Origin: FEN-1250 sp039918615
Lineage (GTDB): Bacteria; Gemmatimonadota; Gemmatimonadetes; Gemmatimonadales; Gemmatimonadaceae
Direction of reading: 5' to 3'
Length of the DNA: 52,829 nucleotides
NCBI GenBank assembly: GCA_039918615.1
Contig: JBDSHG010000227.1
Location: 1-52,829, forward strand
Shown here piece after piece: positions 16,221 to 24,880 of this stretch; position 1 is the first letter of the stretch, and each line of letters starts with the position of its first letter. The position numbers were made by a program, and so were the translations under genes. The notes beneath the pieces were generated by a model. That model did no database searches, was not told the DNA's origin, and saw only the letters and a list, made by a program, of their open reading frames with translations.

Positions 16221-18485
16221 ATGATGCAACGCGTAGAGAGAGATTTCGCGGGCCGGAAGCTCATTGTCGAGACCGGACGCATGGCCAAGCAGGCGGCAGG
16301 GTCCGCCCTGGTCCAGTATGGGGAAACGGTCGTCCTTGCGGCGATCACCGTCAGCGAGAAGGTCAGCACGCTGCCTTTCTTCCCATTGACTGTCGAGTAC
16401 AAGGAACGTACCTACGCCGCGGGGAAGATCCCCGGCGGCTTCATCAAGCGAGAGGGCCGTCCGCACGACGATGAGATCCTGTCTGCCCGGATCATCGATC
16501 GCTCGATTCGCCCGCTCTTCCCGGAAGGATTCCAGAACGAAGTGCAGGTCTTCGTTTACGTGATCTCCGCGGATCAGGAAAACGACGCCGACGTCCCCGC
16601 GCTCCTCGCGGTGTCGCTCGCGCTCCAGTCCTCGAAGATTCCATGGAACGGGCCGCTCGCCGGCGTTCGCATGGGCCGCCTGCAGGACAAGTGGGTCGTC
16701 TGTCCGACCTTCCCGCAGCTCGCCTATAGCGATCTCGACATCATCATCACGGGCTCGAAGGACTCGATCGTCATGGTCGAGGGCGGCGCGCTCGAAGTTT
16801 CCGAAGACGACATCGTCGCCGGCATCACGCTCGGCCACAAGTCGATTCAGGAGCTGATCGCGATCCAGAACGAAATGGTCGCGAAGATCTCCGTCACGAA
16901 GATGAAGTGGACGAAGACCGCGATCGCCGATGATCTCGTATCCGCCGTCAAGAAGCTGGCGGAAGGGAAGATCACCGAAGCGATCAACCAGAAGGACAAG
17001 CACGCCCGCATCGAGTCCGTCGAGAAGGCGAAGAAGGAGATCGCCGAGCAGCTCGCGGCGCAGTATCCCGACAACGCGAAGGACATTTCGTCGCTGGTCG
17101 ATGATGCCGAGTACACCAGTCTGCGCGGCCAGGTGCTGAACAAGGGCGAGCGCGTGGATGGACGTGGCATGAAGGATGTCCGTCCGATCACGATCGACAC
17201 GTCGCTGCTGCCGCGCGTGCACGGCTCCGCCCTCTTCACGCGCGGACAGACGCAGGCACTCGTCGCGGTCACGCTCGGCACGTCGAAGGACGCGCAGCGC
17301 CTCGACTCGATCGACGAAGTCGGCGAGCAGTCCAAGACGTTCATGCTCCACTACAACTTCCCGCCGTTCTCCACGGGTGAGGTTCGCCCGCTTCGCGGTA
17401 CGAGCCGTCGCGAGATCGGACACGGCAATCTGGCCGAGCGCGCGTTGCAGGCCGTGCTGCCCGATGCTGCGGCGTTCCCGTACACGATTCGTATCGTGTC
17501 CGATGTGCTCGAGTCGAACGGCTCGTCGTCGATGGCGTCGGTGTGCGGCGGCTCGCTCGCGCTGTTCGATGCCGGCGTGCCGATTCACGCAGCCGTTGCC
17601 GGTGTGGCGATGGGACTGGTGAAGGAAGGCAGCAAGTACGCGATCCTCACGGATATTCTCGGTACAGAGGATCACCTCGGCGACATGGACTTCAAGGTCG
17701 CGGGCACCGAGCAGGGAATCACCTCGATCCAGATGGATATCAAGATCGAGGGGCTCGACCTCAACATCATGCGTGAGGCCCTCGCGCAGGCAAAGGAAGG
17801 CCGCCTGCACATCCTCGGCGAGATGAAGAAGGCGCTTGGCGAGGCGCGCGCGGAGCTGTCGCCATACGCACCACGCATCGTGACGCTGCAGATCAGCCCC
17901 GAGAAGATCGGCGATCTGATCGGGCCGAAGGGCAAGACGATCCGCGGCATTCAGGACGAGACGGGCGCAGAGCTCACCGTGGACGATACGGGGCTCGTCA
18001 CGATCGCGGCGGTTGGCGGCGAGGCGATGGAGCGTGCGCGTCAGATGATCAAGGCGCTCACGGTCGAGCCGGAAATCGGCGCGGAGTACGAGGGGACGGT
18101 CAAGAGCACGACCGCCTTTGGAGCGTTCGTCGAGATTCTGCCGGGTACGGAAGGGCTGGTGCACATTTCCGAGCTCGCGCACGGCCGCACGGATAAAACG
18201 GAAGACGTCGTCAAGAAGGGCGAGCGCGTTCGCGTGAAGCTCATCGATCGTGATGAGCGCGGCCGCCTGCGTCTCTCGATGAAGGCGCTCGTACCGAAGC
18301 CCGAAGGAACGCCGGACGATGCGAATGGCTCGTCGCGCGGACCTCGTCGCGAGGAAGGCGCCGGTGTCGCGGCGGAAGGCGGAATCGCACCGGGCGAGAG
18401 CACCGATGCGCCGTCGTCCGGCGGCGAGGATCGCGGCCGTCGTGGTGGTTCCGGTTCGCGCGGCGGAGGTCGTTCGCGCCGGTGA
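16221..18485 (+). CDS. pnp: Polyribonucleotide nucleotidyltransferase (PNPase)
   Basis: Phosphorolytic 3'-5' exoribonuclease, 754 residues. Two RNase PH-like domains: first with FAGRKLIVETGRMAKQA, second with GTSRREIGHGNLAERAL and the catalytic ILGTEDHLGDMDFKVAG. They are joined by an all-helical segment, then a KH domain (KIGDLIGPKGKTIRGIQ, about 560-620) and an S1 domain (VKSTTAFGAFVEILPG). The last 45 residues are Gly/Arg/Ser-rich, an unstructured RNA-binding-type tail. ATG 16221 follows AGAGAGAG. The stop overlaps the next GTG. Confidence 0.97.
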   Translation: MMQRVERDFAGRKLIVETGRMAKQAAGSALVQYGETVVLAAITVSEKVSTLPFFPLTVEYKERTYAAGKIPGGFIKREGRPHDDEILSARIIDRSIRPLFPEGFQNEVQVFVYVISADQENDADVPALLAVSLALQSSKIPWNGPLAGVRMGRLQDKWVVCPTFPQLAYSDLDIIITGSKDSIVMVEGGALEVSEDDIVAGITLGHKSIQELIAIQNEMVAKISVTKMKWTKTAIADDLVSAVKKLAEGKITEAINQKDKHARIESVEKAKKEIAEQLAAQYPDNAKDISSLVDDAEYTSLRGQVLNKGERVDGRGMKDVRPITIDTSLLPRVHGSALFTRGQTQALVAVTLGTSKDAQRLDSIDEVGEQSKTFMLHYNFPPFSTGEVRPLRGTSRREIGHGNLAERALQAVLPDAAAFPYTIRIVSDVLESNGSSSMASVCGGSLALFDAGVPIHAAVAGVAMGLVKEGSKYAILTDILGTEDHLGDMDFKVAGTEQGITSIQMDIKIEGLDLNIMREALAQAKEGRLHILGEMKKALGEARAELSPYAPRIVTLQISPEKIGDLIGPKGKTIRGIQDETGAELTVDDTGLVTIAAVGGEAMERARQMIKALTVEPEIGAEYEGTVKSTTAFGAFVEILPGTEGLVHISELAHGRTDKTEDVVKKGERVRVKLIDRDERGRLRLSMKALVPKPEGTPDDANGSSRGPRREEGAGVAAEGGIAPGESTDAPSSGGEDRGRRGGSGSRGGGRSRR

Positions 18486-19744
18486 CCGCCGTCTCGTCGC
18501 CGCCCGACTCCGGGCTGCGCACTGCAGAGTTGTCGAACGGACTGACCGTACTCTCGGAGCACATGCCGGGAGTGCGGTCGGTTGCTTTCGGTGCCTGGGT
18601 GCGGGCCGCGTCGGTCCATGAAACGCCCGAGCGGATGGGTGTGTCCCATCTGCTCGAGCACATGGTGTTCAAGGGAACGAAGAACCGTTCCGCGAGGGAG
18701 ATCGCGCTTTCGCTCGAGATTTTGGGCGGCTCGCTCGACGCGTACACCGCGCGCGAGCACACATCGTATCAGGCACGCGTGCTCGACGAGCATCTCGTCG
18801 AAGCCGTCGATGTGATCGGCGATCTGATGTTTCGTCCGCTGCTGCGGCGCGAAGATCTGCTGCTCGAACGGAAGGTCGTGCTCGAGGAGATCGGCATGGT
18901 GGACGACACGCCGGATGATCTCGTCTTCGAGCTGCACAACGAGAAGCTGTGGGGGAAGCATCCCTATGGCCACTCGATTCTGGGAACGCGCGAGACGGTT
19001 TCCGCGCTCGGCGTGAAGGAGCTCAAGGAGCTGCATGCGCGCGCGTACCACCCGAGTCAGATCGTGGTGGCGTGCTCGGGGAACGTCGTGCACGAGCAGC
19101 TGATCGAGGCACTGGAGCGCACGGGGTGGGGCGAGGTATCGCGCGGCGACGCGACGCCGCTGGTGATTCCGCCCGCGAGCCCCGCCGCGCCGTCACGCAC
19201 GCACGTTGAGCGCGAGAGTGCGCAGACGCACATCGTCTTCGGCGCGACGACCGTGGCGCATCACGACCCACGGCGATACGCGGTGGCGCTGGTGGACACG
19301 ATCTTCGGCGGAGGGATGAGCTCGCGGCTCTTCCAGCGGATTCGCGAGGAGCTCGGCCTCGCGTACTCGGTGCACACGTTCCAGAGCTTCCACCCCGATA
19401 CGGGCGTGGCGGGCGTGTACGTCGGGACGTCGCCGGAGACGGCGCAGCAGGCGTCGGACGCCATCGACGAGGAGCTCGACAAGCTGGCGGCGCACTCGCT
19501 CACGGAGGAGGAGATCCGGGCCGGGAAGAGCCAGTTGAAGGGGCAGGTGACGCTGTCGCTGGAGAGCGTGACCTCGCGGATGTACCGGGCGGCTGGCGTC
19601 GCGCTGTACCATGAGCCATATCGGTCGCTGGAGGAGGTGCTGGCGCTCATCGATGCCATCACGCCCGAGACCATCGCGGAGGTCTGCGCCAAATTTTATC
19701 CTTCCAGCCGTCAAACCGTTTTGAGTCTCGGCCCCACATCGTAG
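18482..19744 (+). CDS. M16 family zinc peptidase
   Basis: 420-residue processing-peptidase-like protein. N-terminal catalytic domain has the inverted zinc motif H56-x-x-E59-H60 (HLLEHMVFKGT) and the downstream glutamate in VLEEIGMVDD. The second, inactive M16 domain (about 180-400) contains the FGGGMSSRLFQRIREELGLAYSV signature. No signal peptide, so cytoplasmic like its homologues next to pnp in many bacteria. GTG 18482 overlaps the pnp stop by four bases. Substrate unknown. Confidence 0.93.
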   Translation: MTAVSSPPDSGLRTAELSNGLTVLSEHMPGVRSVAFGAWVRAASVHETPERMGVSHLLEHMVFKGTKNRSAREIALSLEILGGSLDAYTAREHTSYQARVLDEHLVEAVDVIGDLMFRPLLRREDLLLERKVVLEEIGMVDDTPDDLVFELHNEKLWGKHPYGHSILGTRETVSALGVKELKELHARAYHPSQIVVACSGNVVHEQLIEALERTGWGEVSRGDATPLVIPPASPAAPSRTHVERESAQTHIVFGATTVAHHDPRRYAVALVDTIFGGGMSSRLFQRIREELGLAYSVHTFQSFHPDTGVAGVYVGTSPETAQQASDAIDEELDKLAAHSLTEEEIRAGKSQLKGQVTLSLESVTSRMYRAAGVALYHEPYRSLEEVLALIDAITPETIAEVCAKFYPSSRQTVLSLGPTS

Positions 19745-19790
19745 CTACCGCGCCAAGAGCGCGTAACCACTTTATCAAGCGGAGTCGTTC

Positions 19791-20909
19791 ATGCGTATCG
19801 GTGTCCCGAAGGAGATCAAGACAAATGAGAATCGTGTGGCGCTCGTCCCCGCTGGATGCGAGGCGTTGGTTGCCGACGGCCATTCGGTGTTCATCGAGAA
19901 GGGGGCAGGCGAGGGGAGTGGCTTCAGCGACGACCTCTATGTGAAGGCGGGTGGCAAGATTGTGCCGACGGCCGATGCGACGTGGGCCGACGCCGACATG
20001 ATCCTGAAGGTGAAGGAGCCGATCAAGGTCGAGTGGCCGCGCATGAAGAAGGGGCAGACGGTCTTCACGTACTTCCATTTTGCGGCCGACGAGGAGCTGA
20101 CGAAGGCGCATCTCGAGAGCGGCGCCACGTGCATCGCGTACGAGACGGTGCAGCTGCCGAATGGCGAGCTTCCGCTGCTGACGCCGATGTCGGAAGTCGC
20201 GGGGCGGATGGCCGTGCAGGCGGGCGCCAAGTATCTCGAGAAGCTGCACGGCGGACGCGGCGTGCTGCTAGGCGGCGTGCCGGGCGTGCTCCCGGGGAAG
20301 GTCGTGATCCTCGGTGGCGGCGTCGTCGGCACGAACGCGGCGAAGATGGCCGCGGGGCTCGGCGCGCACGTCACGATTCTGGATCTCTCGCTCGAGCGGC
20401 TGCGCTATCTGTCGGATGTAATGCCGGCGAACGTGACACTCGTGTACTCGAATCGCCACGCGATCCTGGACCAGATCGCGACGGCGGATCTCGTCGTCGG
20501 TGCGGTGCTGGTCGCGGGTGCGAAGGCTCCGAGGTTGGTGCGGCGTGAGGATCTGAAGACGATGCAGCCGGGTGCGGTGATCGTCGACGTGGCGATCGAC
20601 CAGGGCGGGTGCATCGAGACCATTCATGCGACGACGCACGACAACCCCGTGTACACGATCGACGGGATCATCCATTACGGCGTTGCGAACATGCCGGGCG
20701 GCGTGCCACGCACGTCGACGCTCGCGCTCACGAATGCGACCTTCCCCTACGTGATGCAGCTGGCGAAGAAGGGGTGGAAGAAGGCGCTGCGCGAGAACGA
20801 CGCGCTGGCGAAGGGGCTGAACGTCGTCGCTGGGAAAGTCGTGTACAAGGCGGTGGCCGACGCGTTCGGGATGCCGTTCGTCGAGCCGGCGACGTATCTG
20901 AAGGATTGA
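19791..20909 (+). CDS. ald: Alanine dehydrogenase
   Basis: NAD-dependent L-alanine dehydrogenase (alanine to pyruvate plus ammonia), 372 residues, usual length. R15, K75 and H96 align with the substrate-binding and catalytic residues of characterised enzymes, and the Rossmann loop VVILGGGVVGTNAAKMA is present around 165-182. Late motif YTIDGIIHYGVANMPG is typical. GCGGAG precedes the ATG. It is 46 bases after the M16 gene and 4 bases before the deacetylase gene, so probably co-transcribed with both. Confidence 0.96.
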   Translation: MRIGVPKEIKTNENRVALVPAGCEALVADGHSVFIEKGAGEGSGFSDDLYVKAGGKIVPTADATWADADMILKVKEPIKVEWPRMKKGQTVFTYFHFAADEELTKAHLESGATCIAYETVQLPNGELPLLTPMSEVAGRMAVQAGAKYLEKLHGGRGVLLGGVPGVLPGKVVILGGGVVGTNAAKMAAGLGAHVTILDLSLERLRYLSDVMPANVTLVYSNRHAILDQIATADLVVGAVLVAGAKAPRLVRREDLKTMQPGAVIVDVAIDQGGCIETIHATTHDNPVYTIDGIIHYGVANMPGGVPRTSTLALTNATFPYVMQLAKKGWKKALRENDALAKGLNVVAGKVVYKAVADAFGMPFVEPATYLKD

Positions 20910-20913
20910 CGCG

Positions 20914-21690
20914 ATGCGTGTGGTGCTCCCGCCGGTGCTCGCCTACCACAAGGTGGAGCGGCGGCACGAGCTGGGCGTCACGCGGATCTCGCCGAAGCGA
21001 TTTGCTCGGCAGATGGAGCGATTGGCGAAGGCGGGGTGGAGAACGTTGGGATTGAGTGAGGTGATCGCGTGCGCGATCGGCGAGCGAATAGCGGCGCCGA
21101 ACGAGCTCGCGATCACTTTTGACGATGGGTACAGAGGGCTGCGCGAGCACGCGTTTCCGGTGCTGGAAGCGGTAGGGTTTCGGGCGACGTGCTTCGTGAT
21201 CACGGAGTACGCCGGGAAGCTGAACCGATGGGACGTGGCGTACGGAGGAAGGAGGTTCGCGCATCTCGCGTGGAGAGACATGCGCGCCTGGCAGGGACGA
21301 GGGGTGGAGTTCGCGTCGCATACGGCGACGCATCCGCGGCTCACTCGGCTCTCGGAGTTGGCGGTGAGCGAGGAGCTGGAGCGCTCGCGCTCTGCGATCA
21401 GCGAGGAGCTGGGTGTGGAGACGCCGGCGGTGAGCTATCCGTTCGGCGCATTCGACGAGCGGGAGGAGCGGCTCTCGCGCGAGGCTGGGTACGCGGCCGG
21501 GTTCGGAATCGCGAGGGCGTGGAGAGGGAACGTGATGCGCATCGCGAGGGTGCCGGTGTATCTGTGGGCGCCGATGATGCCTGTGGTGGGTGCGTTGCGC
21601 GTGCCGGAGAGAGTTGCGGGGCTCGTGGCGAATCGGTGCGCAATTGGGACGACGCTGCTGCGAGGCGCAGCAGACAGCGGAGTGTCATGA
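20914..21690 (+). CDS. Polysaccharide deacetylase (NodB homology)
   Basis: A 258-residue carbohydrate esterase 4-type protein. TFDDGY gives D70/D71 and the metal histidines are H136 and H140 (SHTATHPRL). Later YPFGAFDER matches motif 3. No export signal is evident at the N-terminus; it starts with the VLAYHKVE strand seen in cytoplasmic/peripheral family members. Substrate (N-acetylated glycan) is inferred only from the family. Four bases after ald; its TGA overlaps the next ATG. Confidence 0.88.
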   Translation: MRVVLPPVLAYHKVERRHELGVTRISPKRFARQMERLAKAGWRTLGLSEVIACAIGERIAAPNELAITFDDGYRGLREHAFPVLEAVGFRATCFVITEYAGKLNRWDVAYGGRRFAHLAWRDMRAWQGRGVEFASHTATHPRLTRLSELAVSEELERSRSAISEELGVETPAVSYPFGAFDEREERLSREAGYAAGFGIARAWRGNVMRIARVPVYLWAPMMPVVGALRVPERVAGLVANRCAIGTTLLRGAADSGVS

Positions 21691-22118
21691 ACTCTCCGGC
21701 CCGTGAGGAGCGGCAGTGGCGGATTACCTTTGCGCGTTTCCTGTTGTGTGTAGCGATCCTGTACTACCTCGCGACGCTCGTTATAGTCGCACTCGGGAGG
21801 CCAGGACTTCACTCTCTGCGATCAGTTTCTGAGATTTTGGTACTCTTGCTGTTATCGGCGTTTGCCACGTTGGGCCTGACGAGACTGTGCGCTCCATCGA
21901 TTCTCGCGATCGCGATCGCTGCTCTCATGTCCCTCTGGTTCTTGATCCCCACCTTTTTCAACTATCCGTTGCGGAGCGCGATGCTACGCGGAATCGGAAC
22001 CTGGCGAACTTACGTCGCCGTGCTCATGGCCCTTGCACTCAATCTCTTGCCCGCAATGGCGTTCTTCGTCGTCTGGCCGTTGCGGCCACCTCGCGCCGGT
22101 GTTCCTCGCGGTGGGTGA
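21687..22118 (+). CDS. Small integral membrane protein, unknown
   Basis: A 143-residue protein with four predicted membrane segments (roughly 15-36, 47-68, 72-92, 112-132) and short loops. No family recognised. The ATG overlaps the deacetylase TGA (ATGA). Codon third positions are less GC-rich than in the neighbouring housekeeping genes, and just downstream lies the decayed stretch with a transposase remnant, so it may be a foreign or drifting gene. The C-terminal dozen residues (Pro/Arg/Gly-rich) look unlike the rest. Confidence 0.55.
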   Translation: MNSPAREERQWRITFARFLLCVAILYYLATLVIVALGRPGLHSLRSVSEILVLLLLSAFATLGLTRLCAPSILAIAIAALMSLWFLIPTFFNYPLRSAMLRGIGTWRTYVAVLMALALNLLPAMAFFVVWPLRPPRAGVPRGG

Positions 22119-22196
22119 ATCGATCGAGTACGTTCAACGTCGGCCGCTCCGGCCACGGACGCCGGGCAAACACGTAGTCCTGCTCTACCATACCAA

Positions 22197-22210
22197 GAGA
22201 CCACGGTCTC
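22197..22210. repeat. Short inverted repeat at the edge of the transposase remnant
   Basis: GAGACC and GGTCTC separated by two bases (22197-22210), immediately beside the point where transposase similarity stops. It may mark a rearrangement breakpoint; 6-bp arms are not significant alone. Confidence 0.25.
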
Positions 22211-22213
22211 AAT

Positions 22214-22429
22214 GAAGAAGAGCGCATTCTCGTCGAACTGCGGGAGTCGGCGCACGCCCTTCGGCACCAGCTGGGACGCGAACGTCCAGTCGCGGTCGCG
22301 CCGAATATCGAGCGGCAGCGCGCCGCTCTCGGTTCGCACCATCTTGGCACTCGTCCCGTTGCGATGATTGCCCTGCTCGGCGGGCTTCTCAGTGCCCGGC
22401 GCATAGCCCCAGTGCTCCGTGACATACAC
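22214..22429 (-). pseudogene. IS256 (mutator) family transposase remnant
   Basis: About 72 residues read on the minus strand match the N-terminal part of IS256-type transposases: TEHWGYAPG, GNHRNGTSAKMVRTE, LDIRRDRDWTFASQLVPK and RRLPQFDE correspond to the family's conserved EHLGYE, GNSRNG, VPRDRDGSFEPQLVPK and GFDEK stretches. Before it the frame meets a stop a few codons upstream; after LPQFDENALF the similarity ends, and the DDE catalytic region (which would need another 300 residues) is missing. So this is a truncated relic, not a working element. Family assignment is from remembered motif patterns. Confidence 0.75.
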
Positions 22430-22861
22430 ACGGTCAGTTCCACCGCGCTAACGCTTCACGCCTCTCTATCTCGTTTCGAGTGCAGGCGGCTCGATACTTC
22501 GGAATGAACAACACTAGATATATAAGAAAGCCGAACATGGTGGCACGTCACAGAGGTATATGGTGGACCTTTACCGTGATGCGGTCCGCGATTACGGCGC
22601 CTTCAGTACGTCCGGCCGGGGTGATAGTACAGCCGGCCATATATAACTAGTTGTATAGTGCCCCTGTTGACTACCTGTTCGCTCCCTGATACGGTCTGTG
22701 CCGCTCGCTCGCAGTCTCCGTTGAGCGAAGTTATCTCCGCTTTCTGACATCATCGCGAGCGGCAGCTCGGAAGGCCCTATCCTTGCACATTCACCGGGTG
22801 GGATGCCACTCGATTCGTGCTATGCGGCTCGCTGGCCCCGTTACAAGCGATCAGGATAGCT
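22430..22861. other. Stretch without a supported gene
   Basis: No convincing coding frame. It is noticeably AT-richer than the rest of the window, with ATATAT/AACTAGTT tracts around 22520-22655. It holds a weak promoter-like pair (TTGACT 22667-22672, 17-base spacer, TACGGT 22690-22695) pointing at the small ORF at 22862 and a 10-bp inverted repeat (22699-22708 / 22755-22764). It looks like decayed or transferred DNA. Confidence 0.5.
22699..22764. repeat. 10-bp inverted repeat, 46-base spacing
   Basis: TGCCGCTCGC (22699-22708) and its exact reverse complement GCGAGCGGCA (22755-22764). Possibly a stem closing a structured RNA, or a relic of mobile-element ends. No further support. Confidence 0.3.
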
Positions 22862-23041
22862 GTGGAAGAAATAACGATTGGGCGCACGCGCGGCCGCACC
22901 ATTTTGCTCGGCGTATTCATATTCGTCGTTGTGGCCTCGGCACTCTGGTTCATCGTCGGCAGGCGTGGGCCGAGCAAGATTCCGCACGTGGGGCCTGCCG
23001 GCGACAATAACGCCGGTGGTGGGACGCCCGCGCCCCGATAG
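22862..23041 (+). CDS. Possible small single-span membrane protein
   Basis: A 59-residue reading frame from GTG 22862: a basic N-terminus (TRGRT), one clear membrane helix (TILLGVFIFVVVASALWFIV) and a Gly/Pro/Asn-rich tail. The pattern is protein-like and the frame ends cleanly, but there is no recognised family and no strong Shine-Dalgarno. An in-frame GTG at 22817 would add 15 residues. It sits in a decayed stretch, so it could be chance. Confidence 0.35.
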   Translation: MEEITIGRTRGRTILLGVFIFVVVASALWFIVGRRGPSKIPHVGPAGDNNAGGGTPAPR

Positions 23042-23298
23042 CCCGCCGGGAGCTTACCAAACTCTCCCGCCAGCTCGGTGGACGCTCTTCGCGCGTCAGG
23101 TCGAAGAAATTCCAGAGCGGTTCGAGCGGGCCCACGTGCCGAGGAATCCTGCCCAGCATCGGTTAGCGCGTTCAGTATCTCCGGGCTCCAGAACTGACGA
23201 TTATCGTTGCCTGATCTCTCGAAGAGCATCGGCAGCTGGGATCCGTCGGAATCTGGGCGCCCTTGTCGCGCATGAAGCTGTTCCCCGCATCCCAGAGT
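23042..23298. other. Stretch without a supported gene
   Basis: Minus-strand frames here give fragments that look locally protein-like (for example RLWDAGNSFMRDKG and NFFDLTREERPPSW) but in different frames, as if one gene had collected frameshifts. I cannot name it. No RNA gene or promoter is obvious. Confidence 0.3.
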
Positions 23299-23634
23299 CT
23301 ACGGCAGCGCAAGAAGCACCGCGCGAACTTTCTCTGCATCCGTGTGCGGAGTGCTATCAGACTGCACGGCGAGCCCGTGATCGCCGACTCTGTACTTTTT
23401 TCCATCCCAGCTTTCTACCGTGAGATAGGGCGCGCCGCTCTTCGCGATCTTTCTCATTCCTCGATCGCTGCTATGAGCGAGTTTCCAAACTCCTCGAATC
23501 TCGAGCGAATCCCAAACTCCCGCTTTCACCTCGCCGCTCACCACGACGAGCTGGCTTTTCACCACCCGCCGAGGAAGGGCGGCGCAAGCGACAAGCAACA
23601 TGCATCGGTAGTCGCACTCAGGCGTTCTCCTCAT
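23299..23634 (-). CDS. Hypothetical protein, possibly remnant
   Basis: A 111-residue frame whose ATG (23634) lies 19 bases after the stop of the reductase gene, so it could be the last gene of the ferredoxin-reductase transcript. The middle reads as an ordinary soluble beta-rich protein (VWDSLEIRGVWKLAH, APYLTVESWDGKKYRVGDHG). It ends at a single TAG at 23299, after which the same frame stays open for another 170 codons, so it may be the front part of an interrupted gene. No family recognised. Confidence 0.4.
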   Translation of the reverse strand: MRRTPECDYRCMLLVACAALPRRVVKSQLVVVSGEVKAGVWDSLEIRGVWKLAHSSDRGMRKIAKSGAPYLTVESWDGKKYRVGDHGLAVQSDSTPHTDAEKVRAVLLALP

Positions 23635-23653
23635 TGAGCACCAATTCGACGCA

Positions 23654-24880
23654 CTACACGAAGTACTTCGCGACCACCGGCAGTAGCGTCGGATGATGCA
23701 TCAGCGCACTCCCGAAAATTCGTCGCAACGTCCGCTTCTCATACGCGATCCCATTCACCGTCTTCGCGAGCCTGTCGAAGAACGAATCGTCGAACTTCGA
23801 CAGCGCATCTTTGAGCTTGTGAAAGCGAATGTGATCGTCGCCGAGCATCGTCATCCACGCGTCGTGATATCGCTGTAGCCGCGCGGCACTCGTATCGCGC
23901 GCAGCCAACGCCGCGGCTCCGACCTTCGCCGCCAGTCGCCCCGCCTTCATCGCGTTCACGATCCCGCCACCCGAGAGCGGGTTGATCATGTGCGCCGCAT
24001 CCCCCACCGTGATCAGCCCATCCGTCACGGTGCGTTTGATCGTCGGATGCACGATCACACCGCCCACCGTGTAGCTCACGCGAATCCCCGTCGGGAAATA
24101 ATTCTGCGTGTAGTCGTCGAGCCACTGCCGCGCATTCCGCCCGCCCGCGCGCAGCGCCACGGTGCCGAGCCCGATGTTCGCGCTGTCGCCGCCCTTCGGA
24201 AACACCCACGCGTAGCCGCCCGGCGCGACATTATCTCCAAAGTGCAAATAAATCGCGTCCTGATCGACGTTGACGTTCGTCATCAGATACTGCGCGCAGC
24301 TTTCCATATCGCGGGCGGGCACGCGCGTGTCGAGTCCTGCCCACCGCGCCACCATCCCATCGACGCCGTCCGCCGCTACGATGAGCCTCGTGCGCACGAC
24401 GTACTCGCGCCCATCCCCTCGTACCGCCACGAGCCACCCGTCGCCATCGCGTCGCACCCCCGTCGCTTCGGTGCCAATCAGGATCTCGGCGCCCGCCAGT
24501 CCGGCCTCCGTCGCCAGCGCAGGCTCGAAGCGCGTGCGATCGAGCACATAGCCCACGTCGCCCTCCGCCACGCGCACCTCGGTGCCGTCCGGCGCCCAGA
24601 AAATCACCTTCGTGATCTTCCGTGAGACCCAGTCTGCTCCCGACGGATCGATGAACTCCGACAGCCCCCCGCTCCCCACGCCCTCGCCGCAGCGCACTGG
24701 TGCCCCGATCGCGCGGTCGCGCTCCAGCAGCAGCACCGAGAGTCCACGGTCGCGCACCATCAGCTCCCGCGCCGCGATGAGCCCACCCGGACCGCCGCCG
24801 GCCACCAGGACGTCGCACCGCCGACTCGGCTCCGGCCAGGCGACGCCCGGCAACAAACCGCGTTCCCTCACTCCACTCAC
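23654..24880 (-). CDS. Geranylgeranyl reductase family FAD-dependent oxidoreductase
   Basis: 408-residue flavoprotein that saturates double bonds of isoprenoid chains in known members (archaeal lipids, chlorophyll phytyl tail, menaquinone side chain). FAD loop VLVAGGGPGGLIAARE (GGGPGG at 28-33), mid-protein GYVLDRTRFEPAL, and C-terminal FAD motif VGDAAHMINPLSGGGIVNAMKAG. GTG 24880 was chosen because it overlaps the ferredoxin stop (GTGA) and leaves about 20 residues before the FAD strand. A longer frame reaches 25039 but would run through the ferredoxin gene. Most likely substrate here, by inference, is a polyprenyl quinone or lipid. Confidence 0.88.
   Translation of the reverse strand: MSGVRERGLLPGVAWPEPSRRCDVLVAGGGPGGLIAARELMVRDRGLSVLLLERDRAIGAPVRCGEGVGSGGLSEFIDPSGADWVSRKITKVIFWAPDGTEVRVAEGDVGYVLDRTRFEPALATEAGLAGAEILIGTEATGVRRDGDGWLVAVRGDGREYVVRTRLIVAADGVDGMVARWAGLDTRVPARDMESCAQYLMTNVNVDQDAIYLHFGDNVAPGGYAWVFPKGGDSANIGLGTVALRAGGRNARQWLDDYTQNYFPTGIRVSYTVGGVIVHPTIKRTVTDGLITVGDAAHMINPLSGGGIVNAMKAGRLAAKVGAAALAARDTSAARLQRYHDAWMTMLGDDHIRFHKLKDALSKFDDSFFDRLAKTVNGIAYEKRTLRRIFGSALMHHPTLLPVVAKYFV

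Noticed and set aside
15837..18182. 781-codon minus-strand frame over rpsO and pnp
   Set aside because: Spans the complement of two well-identified genes and has the skewed composition of a shadow frame.
22777..23229. 150-codon minus-strand frame as a stand-alone gene
   Set aside because: Composition not protein-like over most of its length; only treated as possible continuation of an interrupted frame.
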